Assembly: GCF_003985125.1 (NCBI RefSeq)
Contig: NZ_ML133565.1
Span: 186,001-250,000 of the forward strand
Direction of reading: 5' to 3'
Origin: Rhizobium phaseoli
GTDB taxonomy: Bacteria > Pseudomonadota > Alphaproteobacteria > Rhizobiales > Rhizobiaceae
DNA: 64,000 nt
In this document: piece after piece, positions 32,015-41,177 of the stretch
Layout: the number at the start of each line of letters is the position of its first letter
Position numbering within the stretch: position 1 is the first letter of the stretch
Notes under the pieces: model-generated
Told to the model about the DNA's origin: nothing
The model's database searches: none
The model's input: only the letters and a program-made list of their open reading frames with translations
Translations under genes and position numbers: made by a program

Positions 32015-33148
32015 ATGGATAGCGACATTTTGGGTTCCCGCGAACGCACCGTTACGATCACGCAGGGAGCCACCGGCTATCTGACGATCGATCTTGCCGC
32101 ACTCGGCCGCAATTATTTGAAGCTCGCGTCGATGCTGGCGCCGGTCCGCGCGGGAGCCGTCGTCAAGGCCGACGCTTATGGTCTCGGCGCCGAACGGGTC
32201 GCCCAAACGCTCTATGATCAGGGCTGCAGGCATTTCTTCGTCGCCCAGTTCGTCGAGGCCGTGAGGCTGCGGCCAGCCCTTGCCGAGGATGCCCAGATAT
32301 TCGTGCTGAACGGCTTGCAGCCAGGCAACGAGGTCGCCTGCGCCGAAAGCGGTATCATTCCGGTTCTCAATTCGCTCGCGCAGTGGCGGCAATGGTCGGC
32401 GACCGCGCGCTTGCTGACGCGCAGCCTGCCGGCCGTTCTGCAGTTTGACACCGGCATGTCGCGGCTCGGCTTTCCCTGGGAAGAGCGAGCCGAATTGGCG
32501 GCAGTCATCGGCGACGGCGCCAATGTCGAGATCCTGTTCATCATGAGCCACCTGGCCTGTGCCGACGAGCTGGATAGCGGCCAGAACGGCGACCAGCTTG
32601 CCGAGATGGCGCGCATTGCCGATGAATTTCCGGGCTTCGACATCTCCTTCGCCAATTCCGGCGGCGTCTTTCTCGGCGATGCCTATCATGGCGTGCTCGC
32701 CCGCCCGGGCATCGCCCTTTATGGCGGCGCACCGAACGCCGGCGGCACGAACCCGATGGAACCGGTCGTCAGGCTGGACGTCGCCGTCGTGCAGACGCGC
32801 ACCGTACCTTCGGGCGCCAGGATCGGTTATGGCGGCGCGCATGTGACGCGCAGAGAAACCCGCCTTGCCACCATCGCCGCCGGCTATGCCGACGGCCTGC
32901 CGCGCAGTCTCGGCGATTGCGGCGCCGTCTATCACAAGGGTATCCGTCTGCCGATCGTCGGGCGCGTGTCGATGGACAGCGCGACTGTCGATATCACGGC
33001 TTTGCCCGAGGGGGCGCTGAGGCTTGGAAGCCTTGTCGAAGTGCTTGGCCCGAACCAAACGCTGGAAGACGTGGCTGGCGCTGCCGGAACGATATCTTAC
33101 GAAATCCTAACTGGTCTGGGCGATCGTTACGACAGGCAATATTGCTGA
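32015..33148 (+). CDS. dadX: Alanine racemase (catabolic DadX type)
   Basis: A 377-residue PLP enzyme. The Schiff-base Lys is in AVVKADAYGLGA, and later motifs LQFDTGMSRLGF, GYADGLPR and VGRVSMD follow the family order. It interconverts L- and D-alanine. ATG 32015 is preferred over GTG 32009. It is 30 bp before the D-amino-acid dehydrogenase gene and divergent from the Lrp-type gene, which marks it as the catabolic enzyme that supplies D-alanine for oxidation to pyruvate. Confidence 0.92.
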   Translation: MDSDILGSRERTVTITQGATGYLTIDLAALGRNYLKLASMLAPVRAGAVVKADAYGLGAERVAQTLYDQGCRHFFVAQFVEAVRLRPALAEDAQIFVLNGLQPGNEVACAESGIIPVLNSLAQWRQWSATARLLTRSLPAVLQFDTGMSRLGFPWEERAELAAVIGDGANVEILFIMSHLACADELDSGQNGDQLAEMARIADEFPGFDISFANSGGVFLGDAYHGVLARPGIALYGGAPNAGGTNPMEPVVRLDVAVVQTRTVPSGARIGYGGAHVTRRETRLATIAAGYADGLPRSLGDCGAVYHKGIRLPIVGRVSMDSATVDITALPEGALRLGSLVEVLGPNQTLEDVAGAAGTISYEILTGLGDRYDRQYC

Positions 33149-33178
33149 GAGCCGGCCGGCATTGTTCTTGAGGAAATC

Positions 33179-34447
33179 ATGAAAGTCATCGTTCTGGGGG
33201 CCGGCATCGTCGGCGTCACATCCGCCTATCAGCTGGCCAAATCAGGTCATGAGGTTACCGTCGTCGACCGGCAATCGGGGCCGGCGCTGGAGACGAGCTT
33301 TGCCAATGCCGGCGAGGTCTCCTTCGGTTATTGCTCGCCCTGGGCAGCCCCCGGCATTCCTGCCAAGGCCATGAAATGGCTGTTCATGAAACATGCGCCG
33401 CTCATCCTGCGCCCGAAACTCGACATGGCCATGCTTGCCTGGATGACAAGGATGCTGTCGAACTGCACCTCGGAGCGTTACGCGATCAACAAGAGCCGCA
33501 TGCTGCGCCTTGCCGATTACAGTCGCATCGCGCTCGCCGAGCTTCGCGCCGAAACCGGGATTGCCTATGACGAACGCATGCAGGGAACGCTGCAGCTGTT
33601 CCGAACGCAGCAGCAGCTCGATGCCTCGGCGAAAGATGTCAAGGCGCTGGCGGCGGACGGCATTCCCTATGAGGTGCTGGACCAGGACGGCTGCATCCGC
33701 GTCGAACCGGCGCTGAGGCACGTGCGCGAAAAGATCGTCGGCGGTCTGCTGACGCCGAAGGACGAGACCGGCGACTGTTTCAAATTCACCAATGCGCTCG
33801 CCGCCCAAGCCGAAGCGCTCGGCGTCCGCTTCGCCTATGGCACGACGATCAAGGCGCTGGACGTCGAAGCCGGCCGCGTGCGCGGGGTCGTCACTGATCG
33901 CGATCCCGATCGCGAGCGCCAGCGGATGAGGGCAGAGGCCGTGGTGGTTGCGCTCGGCAGCTATTCGCCGCTGCTGCTCAAGCCGTTCGGGATCCGCCTG
34001 CCGGTCTACCCGGTCAAGGGCTATTCGCTGACCATCCCGATCACCGATGCCTCCCGTGCGCCGGAATCGACCGTCATGGACGAAACCTACAAGATCGCCA
34101 TCACCCGGCTCGGCGACCGCATCCGCGTCGGCGGCATGGCCGAAATATCAGGTTATACCAACGATCTCGGCCTCGCCCGCCGCAGCACGCTGGAGCATTC
34201 GGTCACCGATCTCTTCCCCGGCGGCGATGTGTCGAAGGCCTCTTTCTGGTCAGGCCTGCGTCCGATGACGCCCGACGGTACGCCGGTCATCGGCCCAACC
34301 AAGATCGCCGGCCTTTTCCTCAATACCGGGCATGGCACCCTTGGCTGGACGATGAGCACCGGCTCGGCCCGGCTCATTGCTGATCTTGTCAGCGGCGCCA
34401 AGCCGGAAATCAATGCAAAGGACCTTGCCATCAGCCGTTACACCTGA
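33179..34447 (+). CDS. dadA: D-amino acid dehydrogenase small subunit (DadA)
   Basis: A 422-residue FAD enzyme. It begins directly with the dinucleotide fold ([20 protein letters not shown]), followed by [21 protein letters not shown], a stretch typical of DadA. The C-terminal part has [22 protein letters not shown]. It oxidises D-alanine and other D-amino acids to 2-oxoacids, passing electrons to the membrane quinone pool. It is co-transcribed with dadX, with GAGG before the start. Confidence 0.93.
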   Translation: MKVIVLGAGIVGVTSAYQLAKSGHEVTVVDRQSGPALETSFANAGEVSFGYCSPWAAPGIPAKAMKWLFMKHAPLILRPKLDMAMLAWMTRMLSNCTSERYAINKSRMLRLADYSRIALAELRAETGIAYDERMQGTLQLFRTQQQLDASAKDVKALAADGIPYEVLDQDGCIRVEPALRHVREKIVGGLLTPKDETGDCFKFTNALAAQAEALGVRFAYGTTIKALDVEAGRVRGVVTDRDPDRERQRMRAEAVVVALGSYSPLLLKPFGIRLPVYPVKGYSLTIPITDASRAPESTVMDETYKIAITRLGDRIRVGGMAEISGYTNDLGLARRSTLEHSVTDLFPGGDVSKASFWSGLRPMTPDGTPVIGPTKIAGLFLNTGHGTLGWTMSTGSARLIADLVSGAKPEINAKDLAISRYT

Positions 34448-34528
34448 AATCTCACGAGGTGACGTGAAACAGAAAGGTGGTTATCTGTAGGAATTGGTTA
34501 TTATCCAAGGGAATTTTCGATATCCTAT

Positions 34529-35548
34529 ATGACCCTTTATTCGCATAAGCCTGCCGATACCAGTTCCGCCCGCCACTCTGCAACGCAGAGCTTCCCGTTT
34601 CGGGAAACGGCCGAAAGCGGGACGGATCCGGACGAACTTTCGGAAGCATTGTCGACGCCGAAAGCTTCGATCAAGATTACTGCCGATGGCAATATGCCGA
34701 TCGCATACAGCTGCAATTTCATCTCGCTGGGAGATGTGAGCGTTGGCGATTGCGCTTATGAGGGCACGATCTTCTCCAAGCGGGAAGGGATCAGCGAAAA
34801 GATGGCTATATTTCTGCCGACGGAAGGGAATATGTCTTTCGGGGGAAGGCAGGGGCCGATCTATTCGGTCCCCGGCCGCGGTACAATCCTGGAGCCCGGC
34901 CGTGCCAGGGGCACCGCCATTTTCGGCACACGCCGTCATCTCTGCCTGTTCATCGATCAGGCGAGCATCTCCAGGCGCCTCACGCATATGCTGGAGCGGA
35001 CGATCAGCGCCGATCTCGATATTCATCCCGATATCGATCTGACGGCCGGTGCGGGACTCGCCTTGCAGAAAATCGTCGCCAACCTTCACGGCGGTCTTAC
35101 CGGCAACGGGCCGTTGCGCCGCTCGCCGCTCGCCGTCAGTTCGCTTAGCGACGCGGCGATCTATCTGCTTCTGGAGAGTTGTCCCAATCGCTATTCGGAT
35201 GAGCTCGGGGCGAGCGCGCCGATGCCGGCTCCTCGGCACGTGAAATGGGCCATCGATTTCATGCACGAACATATCGCCGAACCGATCTCGCTCAGCGAGA
35301 TTGCGGCGGCGGCCAAGGTGAGCACCCGGACTTTACAGCAAGGCTTCCGGCAGTTCAGGAACACCACCCCGATCGCCTACCTGCACGAAATCCGGATGGT
35401 CGCCGCTCATCGCGATCTGCTCGAAGCCGGCTCGAAGCAGGCCGTCGCCGATATCGCGCTCAGATGGGGCTTTACGCATCTCGGACGTTTTGCCGCCGAA
35501 CATAAGAAGCGGTTCGGCCAGCTGCCGTCGCAGACCTTGAAGGTCTGA
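34529..35548 (+). CDS. AraC-family transcription regulator
   Basis: A 339-residue protein. The N-terminal two thirds is an unassigned sensing domain. The C-terminal ~100 residues hold two HTHs of AraC type (ISLSEIAAAAKVSTRTLQQGFRQF and VADIALRWGFTHLGRFAAEHKKRFGQLPS). It follows dadA by 81 bp on the same strand but has its own gap and no visible operon link. The target and signal are unknown. Nothing convincing follows it until the aminotransferase stop at 35794. Confidence 0.87.
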   Translation: MTLYSHKPADTSSARHSATQSFPFRETAESGTDPDELSEALSTPKASIKITADGNMPIAYSCNFISLGDVSVGDCAYEGTIFSKREGISEKMAIFLPTEGNMSFGGRQGPIYSVPGRGTILEPGRARGTAIFGTRRHLCLFIDQASISRRLTHMLERTISADLDIHPDIDLTAGAGLALQKIVANLHGGLTGNGPLRRSPLAVSSLSDAAIYLLLESCPNRYSDELGASAPMPAPRHVKWAIDFMHEHIAEPISLSEIAAAAKVSTRTLQQGFRQFRNTTPIAYLHEIRMVAAHRDLLEAGSKQAVADIALRWGFTHLGRFAAEHKKRFGQLPSQTLKV

Positions 35549-35793
35549 TCTAGGCAAGCCTGCCCATGGCCGGCCGCATATTCTGCGGTTGGTCATGGGC
35601 GTGATCCGGGCTTCGCGTCAGCCGGCTGCGATGATCGTCAACGTGCGGGCGGTCCGAGAGCGGCGGGCGGCGTCAGAATTCTTCCCACTCGCTGCTTGTA
35701 ATGGCGCCGCTGCCATGGTCTCGCCGGTCTGGCAGACCAAGGGTACGTCGGCCATTCCCCGTTTTATGGCGAGATACTTCGATGTCGGGCAGC

Positions 35794-37128
35794 CTAGGCT
35801 GCGCGCTTCAAGGCGTCCCCAAGCGTCGAGACGAGCGTGTCGATCTGGCCCTTCTCGATGATCAGCGGTGGAGAGAGGGCGATGATGTCGCCGGTCACGC
35901 GGATCAGCAGTCCCTTGTTGAAGCAGTCGACGAAGACGTCGTAGGCGCGTGTTCCGGGAGCGCCATCACGCGGCGCCAGTTCGATTGCGCCGACCAGGCC
36001 GAGGTTGCGGATGTCGACGACAGCAGGCAGGCCCGCTAGCGAATGGAGGGCGTCCTGCCAGTAGACGGCCAGGTCGGCTGCGCGGGTCAGCAGCCCTTCC
36101 TCATCGTAAATTTCGAGCGTGGCGAGGCCGGCGGCGCAGGCGACCGGATGGCCGGAATAGGTATAGCCGTGGAAGAGCTCGATCGCATTTTCCGGGCCGA
36201 CCATCAGCCCGTCATAGACCTTGCGGCTGGCAAAGACCGCGCCCATGGGAACAGCGCCGTTGGTCAGGCCCTTCGCCGTGGTGACGAGATCGGGTACGAC
36301 GCCGAAGTAATCCACCGCGAAAGGTGTGCCGAGGCGGCCGAAGCCGGTGATGACCTCATCAAAAATCAGCAGGATGCCGTACTTGTCCGCGGTGGCGCGC
36401 AGCTTTTCCAGATAACCCTTCGGCGGCAGGACAACACCGGCCGATCCCGACATCGGCTCGACGATGACGGCTGCGATGGTTTCGGCGCCGTGCAACTGCA
36501 CCAGGCGCTCGAGATCGTCCGCGAGTTCGACGCCATGCGCGGGAAGCCCCTTCGAAAAGGCATTGCGCCCGATATCAAGCGTATGGCGCATGTGATCGGC
36601 CGGGATCTGCGGGAAGACGCGCCGATTGTTGACGAGGCCGCCGACGGAAATGCCGCCGAAGCCGACGCCGTGATAGCCTTTTTCGCGGCCGATGATCCGG
36701 GTGCGCGTGCCCTGGCCGATCGCGCGCTGATAGGCGATGGCCATCTTCAACGCCGTGTCGACCGATTCCGAGCCGGAGCCGGTGAAGAAGACCCGGTCGA
36801 GCTTGGCGTCAGCCCCGCCCGGCGCGTTCGCAGCAAGCTTGGCGGCGAAGTCGAAGGCGATCGGATGCCCCATCTGGAAGGTCGGCGCATAGTCGAGCGT
36901 GGCGAGCTGCCGCTCGACCGCCTGGGCGATCTTCCTGCGGCCGTGGCCGGCGTTGCAACACCAGAGGCCGGCCGTGCCGTCCAGCACCCGGTTTCCATCG
37001 ACGTCGGTGTAATACATCCCTTCGGCAGCAGCCAGCAGGCGCGGCGCGGCCTTGAATTGCCGGTTGGCGGTGAACGGCATCCAGAAATTTTCGAGTACGG
37101 GCGCGTTCGTCTTGCTGATCTGATCCAT
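35794..37128 (-). CDS. Class III omega-aminotransferase (beta-alanine:pyruvate transaminase-like)
   Basis: A 444-residue PLP enzyme. The N-terminus ENFWMPFTANRQFKAAPR and DGTAGLWCCNAGHG match beta-alanine:pyruvate transaminases. Later come the PLP Asp in LLIFDEVITGFGRLG and the PLP Lys in TTAKGLTNGAVPMG. It moves the amino group from an omega-amino donor such as beta-alanine, putrescine or GABA to pyruvate. AAGGAGG before ATG 37128 fixes the start. It diverges from an XRE-cupin regulator, a usual pairing for amine catabolism. Confidence 0.9.
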   Translation of the reverse strand: MDQISKTNAPVLENFWMPFTANRQFKAAPRLLAAAEGMYYTDVDGNRVLDGTAGLWCCNAGHGRRKIAQAVERQLATLDYAPTFQMGHPIAFDFAAKLAANAPGGADAKLDRVFFTGSGSESVDTALKMAIAYQRAIGQGTRTRIIGREKGYHGVGFGGISVGGLVNNRRVFPQIPADHMRHTLDIGRNAFSKGLPAHGVELADDLERLVQLHGAETIAAVIVEPMSGSAGVVLPPKGYLEKLRATADKYGILLIFDEVITGFGRLGTPFAVDYFGVVPDLVTTAKGLTNGAVPMGAVFASRKVYDGLMVGPENAIELFHGYTYSGHPVACAAGLATLEIYDEEGLLTRAADLAVYWQDALHSLAGLPAVVDIRNLGLVGAIELAPRDGAPGTRAYDVFVDCFNKGLLIRVTGDIIALSPPLIIEKGQIDTLVSTLGDALKRAA

Positions 37129-37234
37129 CCTGGCCTCCTTTGAAATCGCCCGGAGAATGGCAATTTCCATCCTTCAAACAAGTCCTTTTCTTTTCCGATG
37201 CAAGTTATTGAAATTGAACAATGAAGAAGATAGA

Positions 37235-37261
37235 GTTTGCGATATTCTGGACAACGCAAAC
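37235..37261. promoter_or_regulatory. Inverted repeat before the XRE-cupin gene (putative operator)
   Basis: GTTTGCG and CGCAAAC, perfect 7-base arms with a 13-base spacer, end 9 bp before the regulator start. The position suits autoregulation by the XRE-cupin protein and control of the divergent aminotransferase. Confidence 0.45.
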
Positions 37262-37270
37262 GGATCCATC

Positions 37271-37819
37271 ATGTCAGTCGATATCGGCAGCCGCCTTCGC
37301 CACTTGCGCATTGCCCACAAGCTTTCCCAGCGTGAGCTCGCCAAACGCACTGGCGTGCCGAACTCGACGATCTCACTGATCGAATCGAACGCCTCCAATC
37401 CTTCGGTCGGCGCTCTGAAACGGATCCTCGATGGCATTCCGATCGGGCTGGCGGAATTCTTCGCCTTCGAACCGGAGCGTCCGAAAAAGGCCTTCTACGC
37501 CGCCGAGGAGCTGGTGGAGATCGGCAAGGGCGCCATTTCCTACAAGCAAGTCGGCGAAACCCTGTTTGGGCGCAGTCTGCAGATCTTGAAGGAATGCTAC
37601 CAGCCGGGGGGCGACACCGGAAAAATTCCCCTTGTTCACGAAGGGGAGGAGGGTGGGGTCGTGCTCTCGGGAAGGCTCGAGGTCACGGTCGACGACGAGC
37701 GGCGTATCCTTGGGCCGGGGGATGCTTATTATTTCGAAAGCCGGCGCCCGCATCGGTTCCGCTGCGTCGGACCGGTGCCCTGCGAGGTTATCAGCGCCTG
37801 CACGCCGCCGACCTTTTAG
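37271..37819 (+). CDS. XRE-cupin transcription regulator (PuuR-like)
   Basis: A 182-residue protein. An HTH (IGSRLRHLRIAHKLSQRELAKRTGVPNSTISLIE) is followed by a C-terminal cupin (VVLSGRLEVTVDDERRILGPGDAYYFESRRPHRFR). This two-domain form is typical of PuuR-type repressors of amine catabolism. ATG 37271 is preferred because the HTH begins right after it; a longer frame exists from 37157. It is divergent from the aminotransferase, its likely target. A strong hairpin follows the stop. Confidence 0.9.
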   Translation: MSVDIGSRLRHLRIAHKLSQRELAKRTGVPNSTISLIESNASNPSVGALKRILDGIPIGLAEFFAFEPERPKKAFYAAEELVEIGKGAISYKQVGETLFGRSLQILKECYQPGGDTGKIPLVHEGEEGGVVLSGRLEVTVDDERRILGPGDAYYFESRRPHRFRCVGPVPCEVISACTPPTF

Positions 37820-37861
37820 TGGGATTTCGCAAAAGCGCGCGGTGATTGCGGAAAGATGATC

Positions 37862-37894
37862 CCGGAGGCGGACCGATAAACGATCCGCCTCCGG
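37862..37894. terminator. Bidirectional hairpin terminator between convergent genes
   Basis: CCGGAGGCGGA (37862-37872) pairs perfectly with 37884-37894 around an 11-base loop. It lies between two convergent stops, where a shared terminator is expected. T-runs are weak on both sides. Confidence 0.65.
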
Positions 37895-37908
37895 CGGTTG
37901 ATCTTGAC

Positions 37909-39096
37909 TTAGTCGTTCGCCGAAACCTTGACGCCGAGCACCGTTGGAATGGTGTTCGGCGCACCCATGGCTGCACCGACAATCATCGGCACGGGAACCG
38001 GCTTTTCCGGAGCGGCGCTGATCGTCAGGCTCTTCGGCCCGTCGAGATAGGTATTGAGGGCCGCCGATATCTGGTTTTGCAGTTCCGGCATGTTGAGTTG
38101 CGCCATCACCATCGGAATGAGCGCCTTCAGCGATTGTGCCAGTTCGTTACCCGTGACGCCCTGCTTCGCGCCGGCATAGTCGAGCGCCTTTTTGGTGATC
38201 GAGGCGTCGTCGAAGCGGATCGAGGCGCTGTTGAACGTCAGCTGCTGCATCAGCCCCATCATCGCAAGTCCGGCGGCCTGATTGGCCTCTTCCTTGTTCG
38301 GATTGGCTTCGGCTGTCTTGACCGCCTCCTGCAGCGATTTGATGAAGCCGAGCGTATAACCGGAGAAGTCGACGGCGAAGTTCAGCCGGCCCACATTCTT
38401 GAAATCGAAAGCATATTCGTCGAGGACAACCTTGCCGCTTTCGACTTCCCAGCTTCCCTTCATCGTCATGGTGCCGTCGAGCGTCGTCAGTCCGAGCTTC
38501 TCGATGGCCTCCTTCGCAGCCGCATCCTCGACTTGCGACAGGTCGGCCTTGAATCCGGCGACGTTGGCGTCGTAGGCAAAGCCGCTGTCCTGGCGCCCCA
38601 TGTTTGCTTCGACGCCTTCGATCGCAAGCACATCCTTGCCCTTGATGTTGAGCGCGATCGGCCCGGTGCTGGCGGTTTCATAGAGGAGGATATCGTCCAG
38701 CGTCTCGCCGGTCGCATTGGCGGGAATCGTCAGGCCGGTGAACAGAATCGCCTTGGCGGAAAAGCGTCCTCCCTCCTGGCTGATATCGATATCCGGGAAG
38801 GAAAGGGTCTTGGCGTAATAGGCGCCGCCTTCTTTTTCCTCGACGCCCTCGAAGGTGAGGTCGCCGATCTTCAGCGTGTCGCCGGGCAGGTTCGCAAATC
38901 CCACCTGGACGCCTGTTGCCTTCACCGTGTCGCCGTCGACTTCGGCCTTCTCGAAGGTGATGACCGTGCCGCCGGCGTTGGTTGCGGCGCTAAGCTTCTT
39001 CATCATATCCGTGCCGTCGAGGGCCAGCGCCGGGCCAGCCAGTGTCAGGAACGCGGTGCTTGCCATCATCAGGTGAAAATTGCGCAGATGCTTCAT
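37909..39096 (-). CDS. Secreted protein of unknown function
   Basis: A 395-residue protein with a clear Sec signal (basic start, MMASTAFLTLAGPALA, cleavage near ALA). The mature part is rich in beta-type, alternating hydrophobic segments (TLKIGDLTFEGVEEK, IALNIKGKDVLAIEGVEANM) without cysteine pairs or catalytic motifs that I recognise. The repeated layer-like segments suggest a beta-rich periplasmic protein, possibly related to lipid- or envelope-associated families. No operon partner: convergent with the XRE-cupin gene and 373 bp from the next gene. Confidence 0.72.
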   Translation of the reverse strand: MKHLRNFHLMMASTAFLTLAGPALALDGTDMMKKLSAATNAGGTVITFEKAEVDGDTVKATGVQVGFANLPGDTLKIGDLTFEGVEEKEGGAYYAKTLSFPDIDISQEGGRFSAKAILFTGLTIPANATGETLDDILLYETASTGPIALNIKGKDVLAIEGVEANMGRQDSGFAYDANVAGFKADLSQVEDAAAKEAIEKLGLTTLDGTMTMKGSWEVESGKVVLDEYAFDFKNVGRLNFAVDFSGYTLGFIKSLQEAVKTAEANPNKEEANQAAGLAMMGLMQQLTFNSASIRFDDASITKKALDYAGAKQGVTGNELAQSLKALIPMVMAQLNMPELQNQISAALNTYLDGPKSLTISAAPEKPVPVPMIVGAAMGAPNTIPTVLGVKVSAND

Positions 39097-39469
39097 GGAG
39101 ATGTCCTTGTGTTGAAAGTAGATGCGGGGGAATAATGGAATATGCGCCGGCGGCGCTCTGCTCGCAGTGCGGCGGGGACGTCACAGTTCGTCAGATCAGC
39201 TAATTGGAGGGAATGCGATCGCGATCGGCCGGAACCGGCAGGCCGGAGAAATTCGGCCACCCTGCCGCCGGCGGCCGGGCGAGGATATTTTCTCTAGCAA
39301 AAGTAGTTTCGTGACTCATCGTGAGAGCTAAATTGCATTTCTTCGATTATTGCAACCGCGATTTTCGACGGCGGAGCGGAATCAAACGCGCTTGCCGGCG
39401 ATGCCGATGCATTCGAGGATCGTCGTGCGGCAAACACCCGCCTCCCTCGGCGGGCGGGCTGCGCGCGCT
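39097..39469. other. Intergenic region with a probable terminator
   Basis: No convincing gene. A GC-rich hairpin at 39437-39454 (CCCGCC, six-base loop, GGCGGG) lies just past the stop of the leftward proC-like gene and may terminate it, though its T-run is short. The promoter of the secreted-protein gene must lie in the right-to-left part near 39100-39330, but no clear boxes are visible. Confidence 0.4.
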
Positions 39470-40255
39470 TCAGTTGCTGCGGCCCTCGATTCGGGCGAGC
39501 ACGCCGTCGAGCGCTGCGGTCAGCGCAGCGAGGCCGCCCTTCTTGTCAACGTCGGAGAGAACCTGCTCGTTCAGTCCGCCCTTGGTGGCGAATTCGCGGC
39601 TTAGCGCGCTGAACGGCTCGGTGCCTGGGCTGTTGGCCTTCTGCGCCAGGCTTGCGAAAAGCGGCGCGATGTAGGCATTTGCTTTAGGCCTTTCGAGGCC
39701 GCTTTTTTCCAGCCAGCCGGCCAAGGTTTCCATTATGCCGAAATAGGTCGACATCACAGAGCTGGCCGCTGCGAGAAGATCGTATTCCTTTTTCGACTGG
39801 CACTGGACGGCGGTTCCGAGCGTATCGAACAGCGCCGCGACGACGGCATCGGGCGGGAGGATGGCGGTGACGCCTCGCCGCTGTGCGACGAAGGGCAGGG
39901 GGATGGCCTGGACGAGGTGCACGTCTGCACCGATCCAATCGAGAAGCGCCTGACGCTCCGTCGCTGCAACGAGGCTGACGACCATCTGGCCCTTCCGGAA
40001 GGAAAGCGCCCGCACCACCTCCTCGGCGATCTGCGGCCGGATCGCCAGGAACACCATGTCGCTGCGATCAACGACAATCTGGTTGTCGCCGGCAATCCTG
40101 ACGGCGGCGAACTCCTCTGCCAATGTCGCGGCAATGTGCGCGCTCCGCGGCGAAACGTGGACCTCGGAGGCGTAGGCCGGTGCGGCCAGAAGCCCGCGAA
40201 CCATTGCTTCGGTGATCGCGCCGGTGCCGACGAATCCAATGCTGTTGATCATCAC
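39470..40255 (-). CDS. Pyrroline-5-carboxylate reductase family protein (ProC-like)
   Basis: A 261-residue protein with an N-terminal NAD(P) fold (INSIGFVGTGAITEAMVRGLL), MVVSLVAATE in the middle and a C-terminal helical domain with TKGGLNEQVL. ProC reduces pyrroline-5-carboxylate to proline. It starts 2 bp after the stop of the GntR gene on the same strand, so the two are one unit at the edge of the hydroxyproline locus. It may act on a related pyrroline such as a hydroxylated one; housekeeping proline synthesis is less likely at this place. Confidence 0.8.
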   Translation of the reverse strand: MMINSIGFVGTGAITEAMVRGLLAAPAYASEVHVSPRSAHIAATLAEEFAAVRIAGDNQIVVDRSDMVFLAIRPQIAEEVVRALSFRKGQMVVSLVAATERQALLDWIGADVHLVQAIPLPFVAQRRGVTAILPPDAVVAALFDTLGTAVQCQSKKEYDLLAAASSVMSTYFGIMETLAGWLEKSGLERPKANAYIAPLFASLAQKANSPGTEPFSALSREFATKGGLNEQVLSDVDKKGGLAALTAALDGVLARIEGRSN

Positions 40256-40257
40256 TG

Positions 40258-40977
40258 TTACTCCGCAGCCCGCAGCGGTCCCAGCGCGACATCCGTCGTG
40301 TAGTTCTCGCGCATGAAGTTGATGAAATTGTCCTGGAACTGGCGCGTATGGGCGTGGGCGAGCTCGTCGGCCAAATCAACGTTCTTGTCCCTGATGGCAT
40401 CGAGCATCAGCGTGTGCTCATCGGTCAGCAGATAGCCCTCATGCGTCCGCTCCAGATATTCGAAATGCAGGTGCAGCATGCGCTGGCCCTGCGACAAAAG
40501 CTTCTCGTAGAACGAGGCGAGATACTGGTTTTTTCCGGCATGGGCGATCGCCATGTGGAATTCCTTGTTGGCTTCCGACATGGCGAGGTGATTGCCTGTC
40601 CTGACCGCCGCCTCGAACGATTTCAACCGCTTGGCGATGATCTTCAGGTCGGCCTCGGTTCTGAGTGCCGCGGCCAGCCGCGTATTCATGCGCTGGGCGA
40701 TGTCGAGCGCCTCGACATATTTCGGAAAGGTCGCCACTTCGATCGGCGCGACGATCGTGCTGCGGTTGGAAAGCGTCACCACCAGCTCGTCGGCACCGAG
40801 TCGGATCAGCGCTTCGCGCACCGGCGAGCGCGACATGTCGAAGCGTTCGGCGAGCGTCATCTCGTCGAGAAGCTGACCGGGCGGCAGAGCGAGCGACAGG
40901 ATCTCGTTGCGCAGCGTTTCATAGACGCTCTTCCAGCCGGTCCCGCGGATGCGTTTCACTTCCGATTCTTCAGACAC
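40258..40977 (-). CDS. GntR-family regulator (FCD type), HypR-like
   Basis: A 239-residue protein with an N-terminal winged helix (VYETLRNEILSLALPPGQLLDE, then RFDMSRSPVREALIRL) and an all-helical FCD ligand domain that includes the metal-site-like stretch FHMAIAHA and a later TDEHTLMLDAI. It diverges from the ABC importer at the head of the hydroxyproline operon. The 200-bp gap between them holds repeated CGACACG elements. By position it is the counterpart of HypR of Sinorhizobium, a repressor of hyp genes. Confidence 0.85.
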   Translation of the reverse strand: MSEESEVKRIRGTGWKSVYETLRNEILSLALPPGQLLDEMTLAERFDMSRSPVREALIRLGADELVVTLSNRSTIVAPIEVATFPKYVEALDIAQRMNTRLAAALRTEADLKIIAKRLKSFEAAVRTGNHLAMSEANKEFHMAIAHAGKNQYLASFYEKLLSQGQRMLHLHFEYLERTHEGYLLTDEHTLMLDAIRDKNVDLADELAHAHTRQFQDNFINFMRENYTTDVALGPLRAAE

Positions 40978-41021
40978 TTAAGTCCCTTTCTCTCTACGAC
41001 AGGTCCATTGGGCCAGAAAAA

Positions 41022-41106
41022 CAGCGTGTCGGCAATGTAATTTTTCCGCTTGACTTTGTCGACACGCTGTTGACATATTCTTGCCTGTCGACACGCAGCC
41101 GACACG
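41022..41106. promoter_or_regulatory. Cluster of repeated operator-like elements upstream of the hydroxyproline operon
   Basis: CGACACG occurs three times rightward (from 41060, 41089 and 41100) and once inverted (CGTGTCG at 41025-41031). Two copies sit in TGTCGACA palindromes at 41057-41064 and 41086-41093, 29 bp apart, both followed by CGC(T/A)G. The arrangement suggests GntR binding with looping or cooperative contacts. Confidence 0.6.
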
Positions 41107-41177
41107 AAAACAACAGAAACGGCCAGAGCCGACGAGTGGAACCGCGCGCTTCGCGCACAACAAAAGAGGAATGCCCA

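Noticed and set aside
35549..35793. A possible small gene between the AraC and aminotransferase genes
   Set aside because: The only open frame runs into the antisense of the aminotransferase and has no features.
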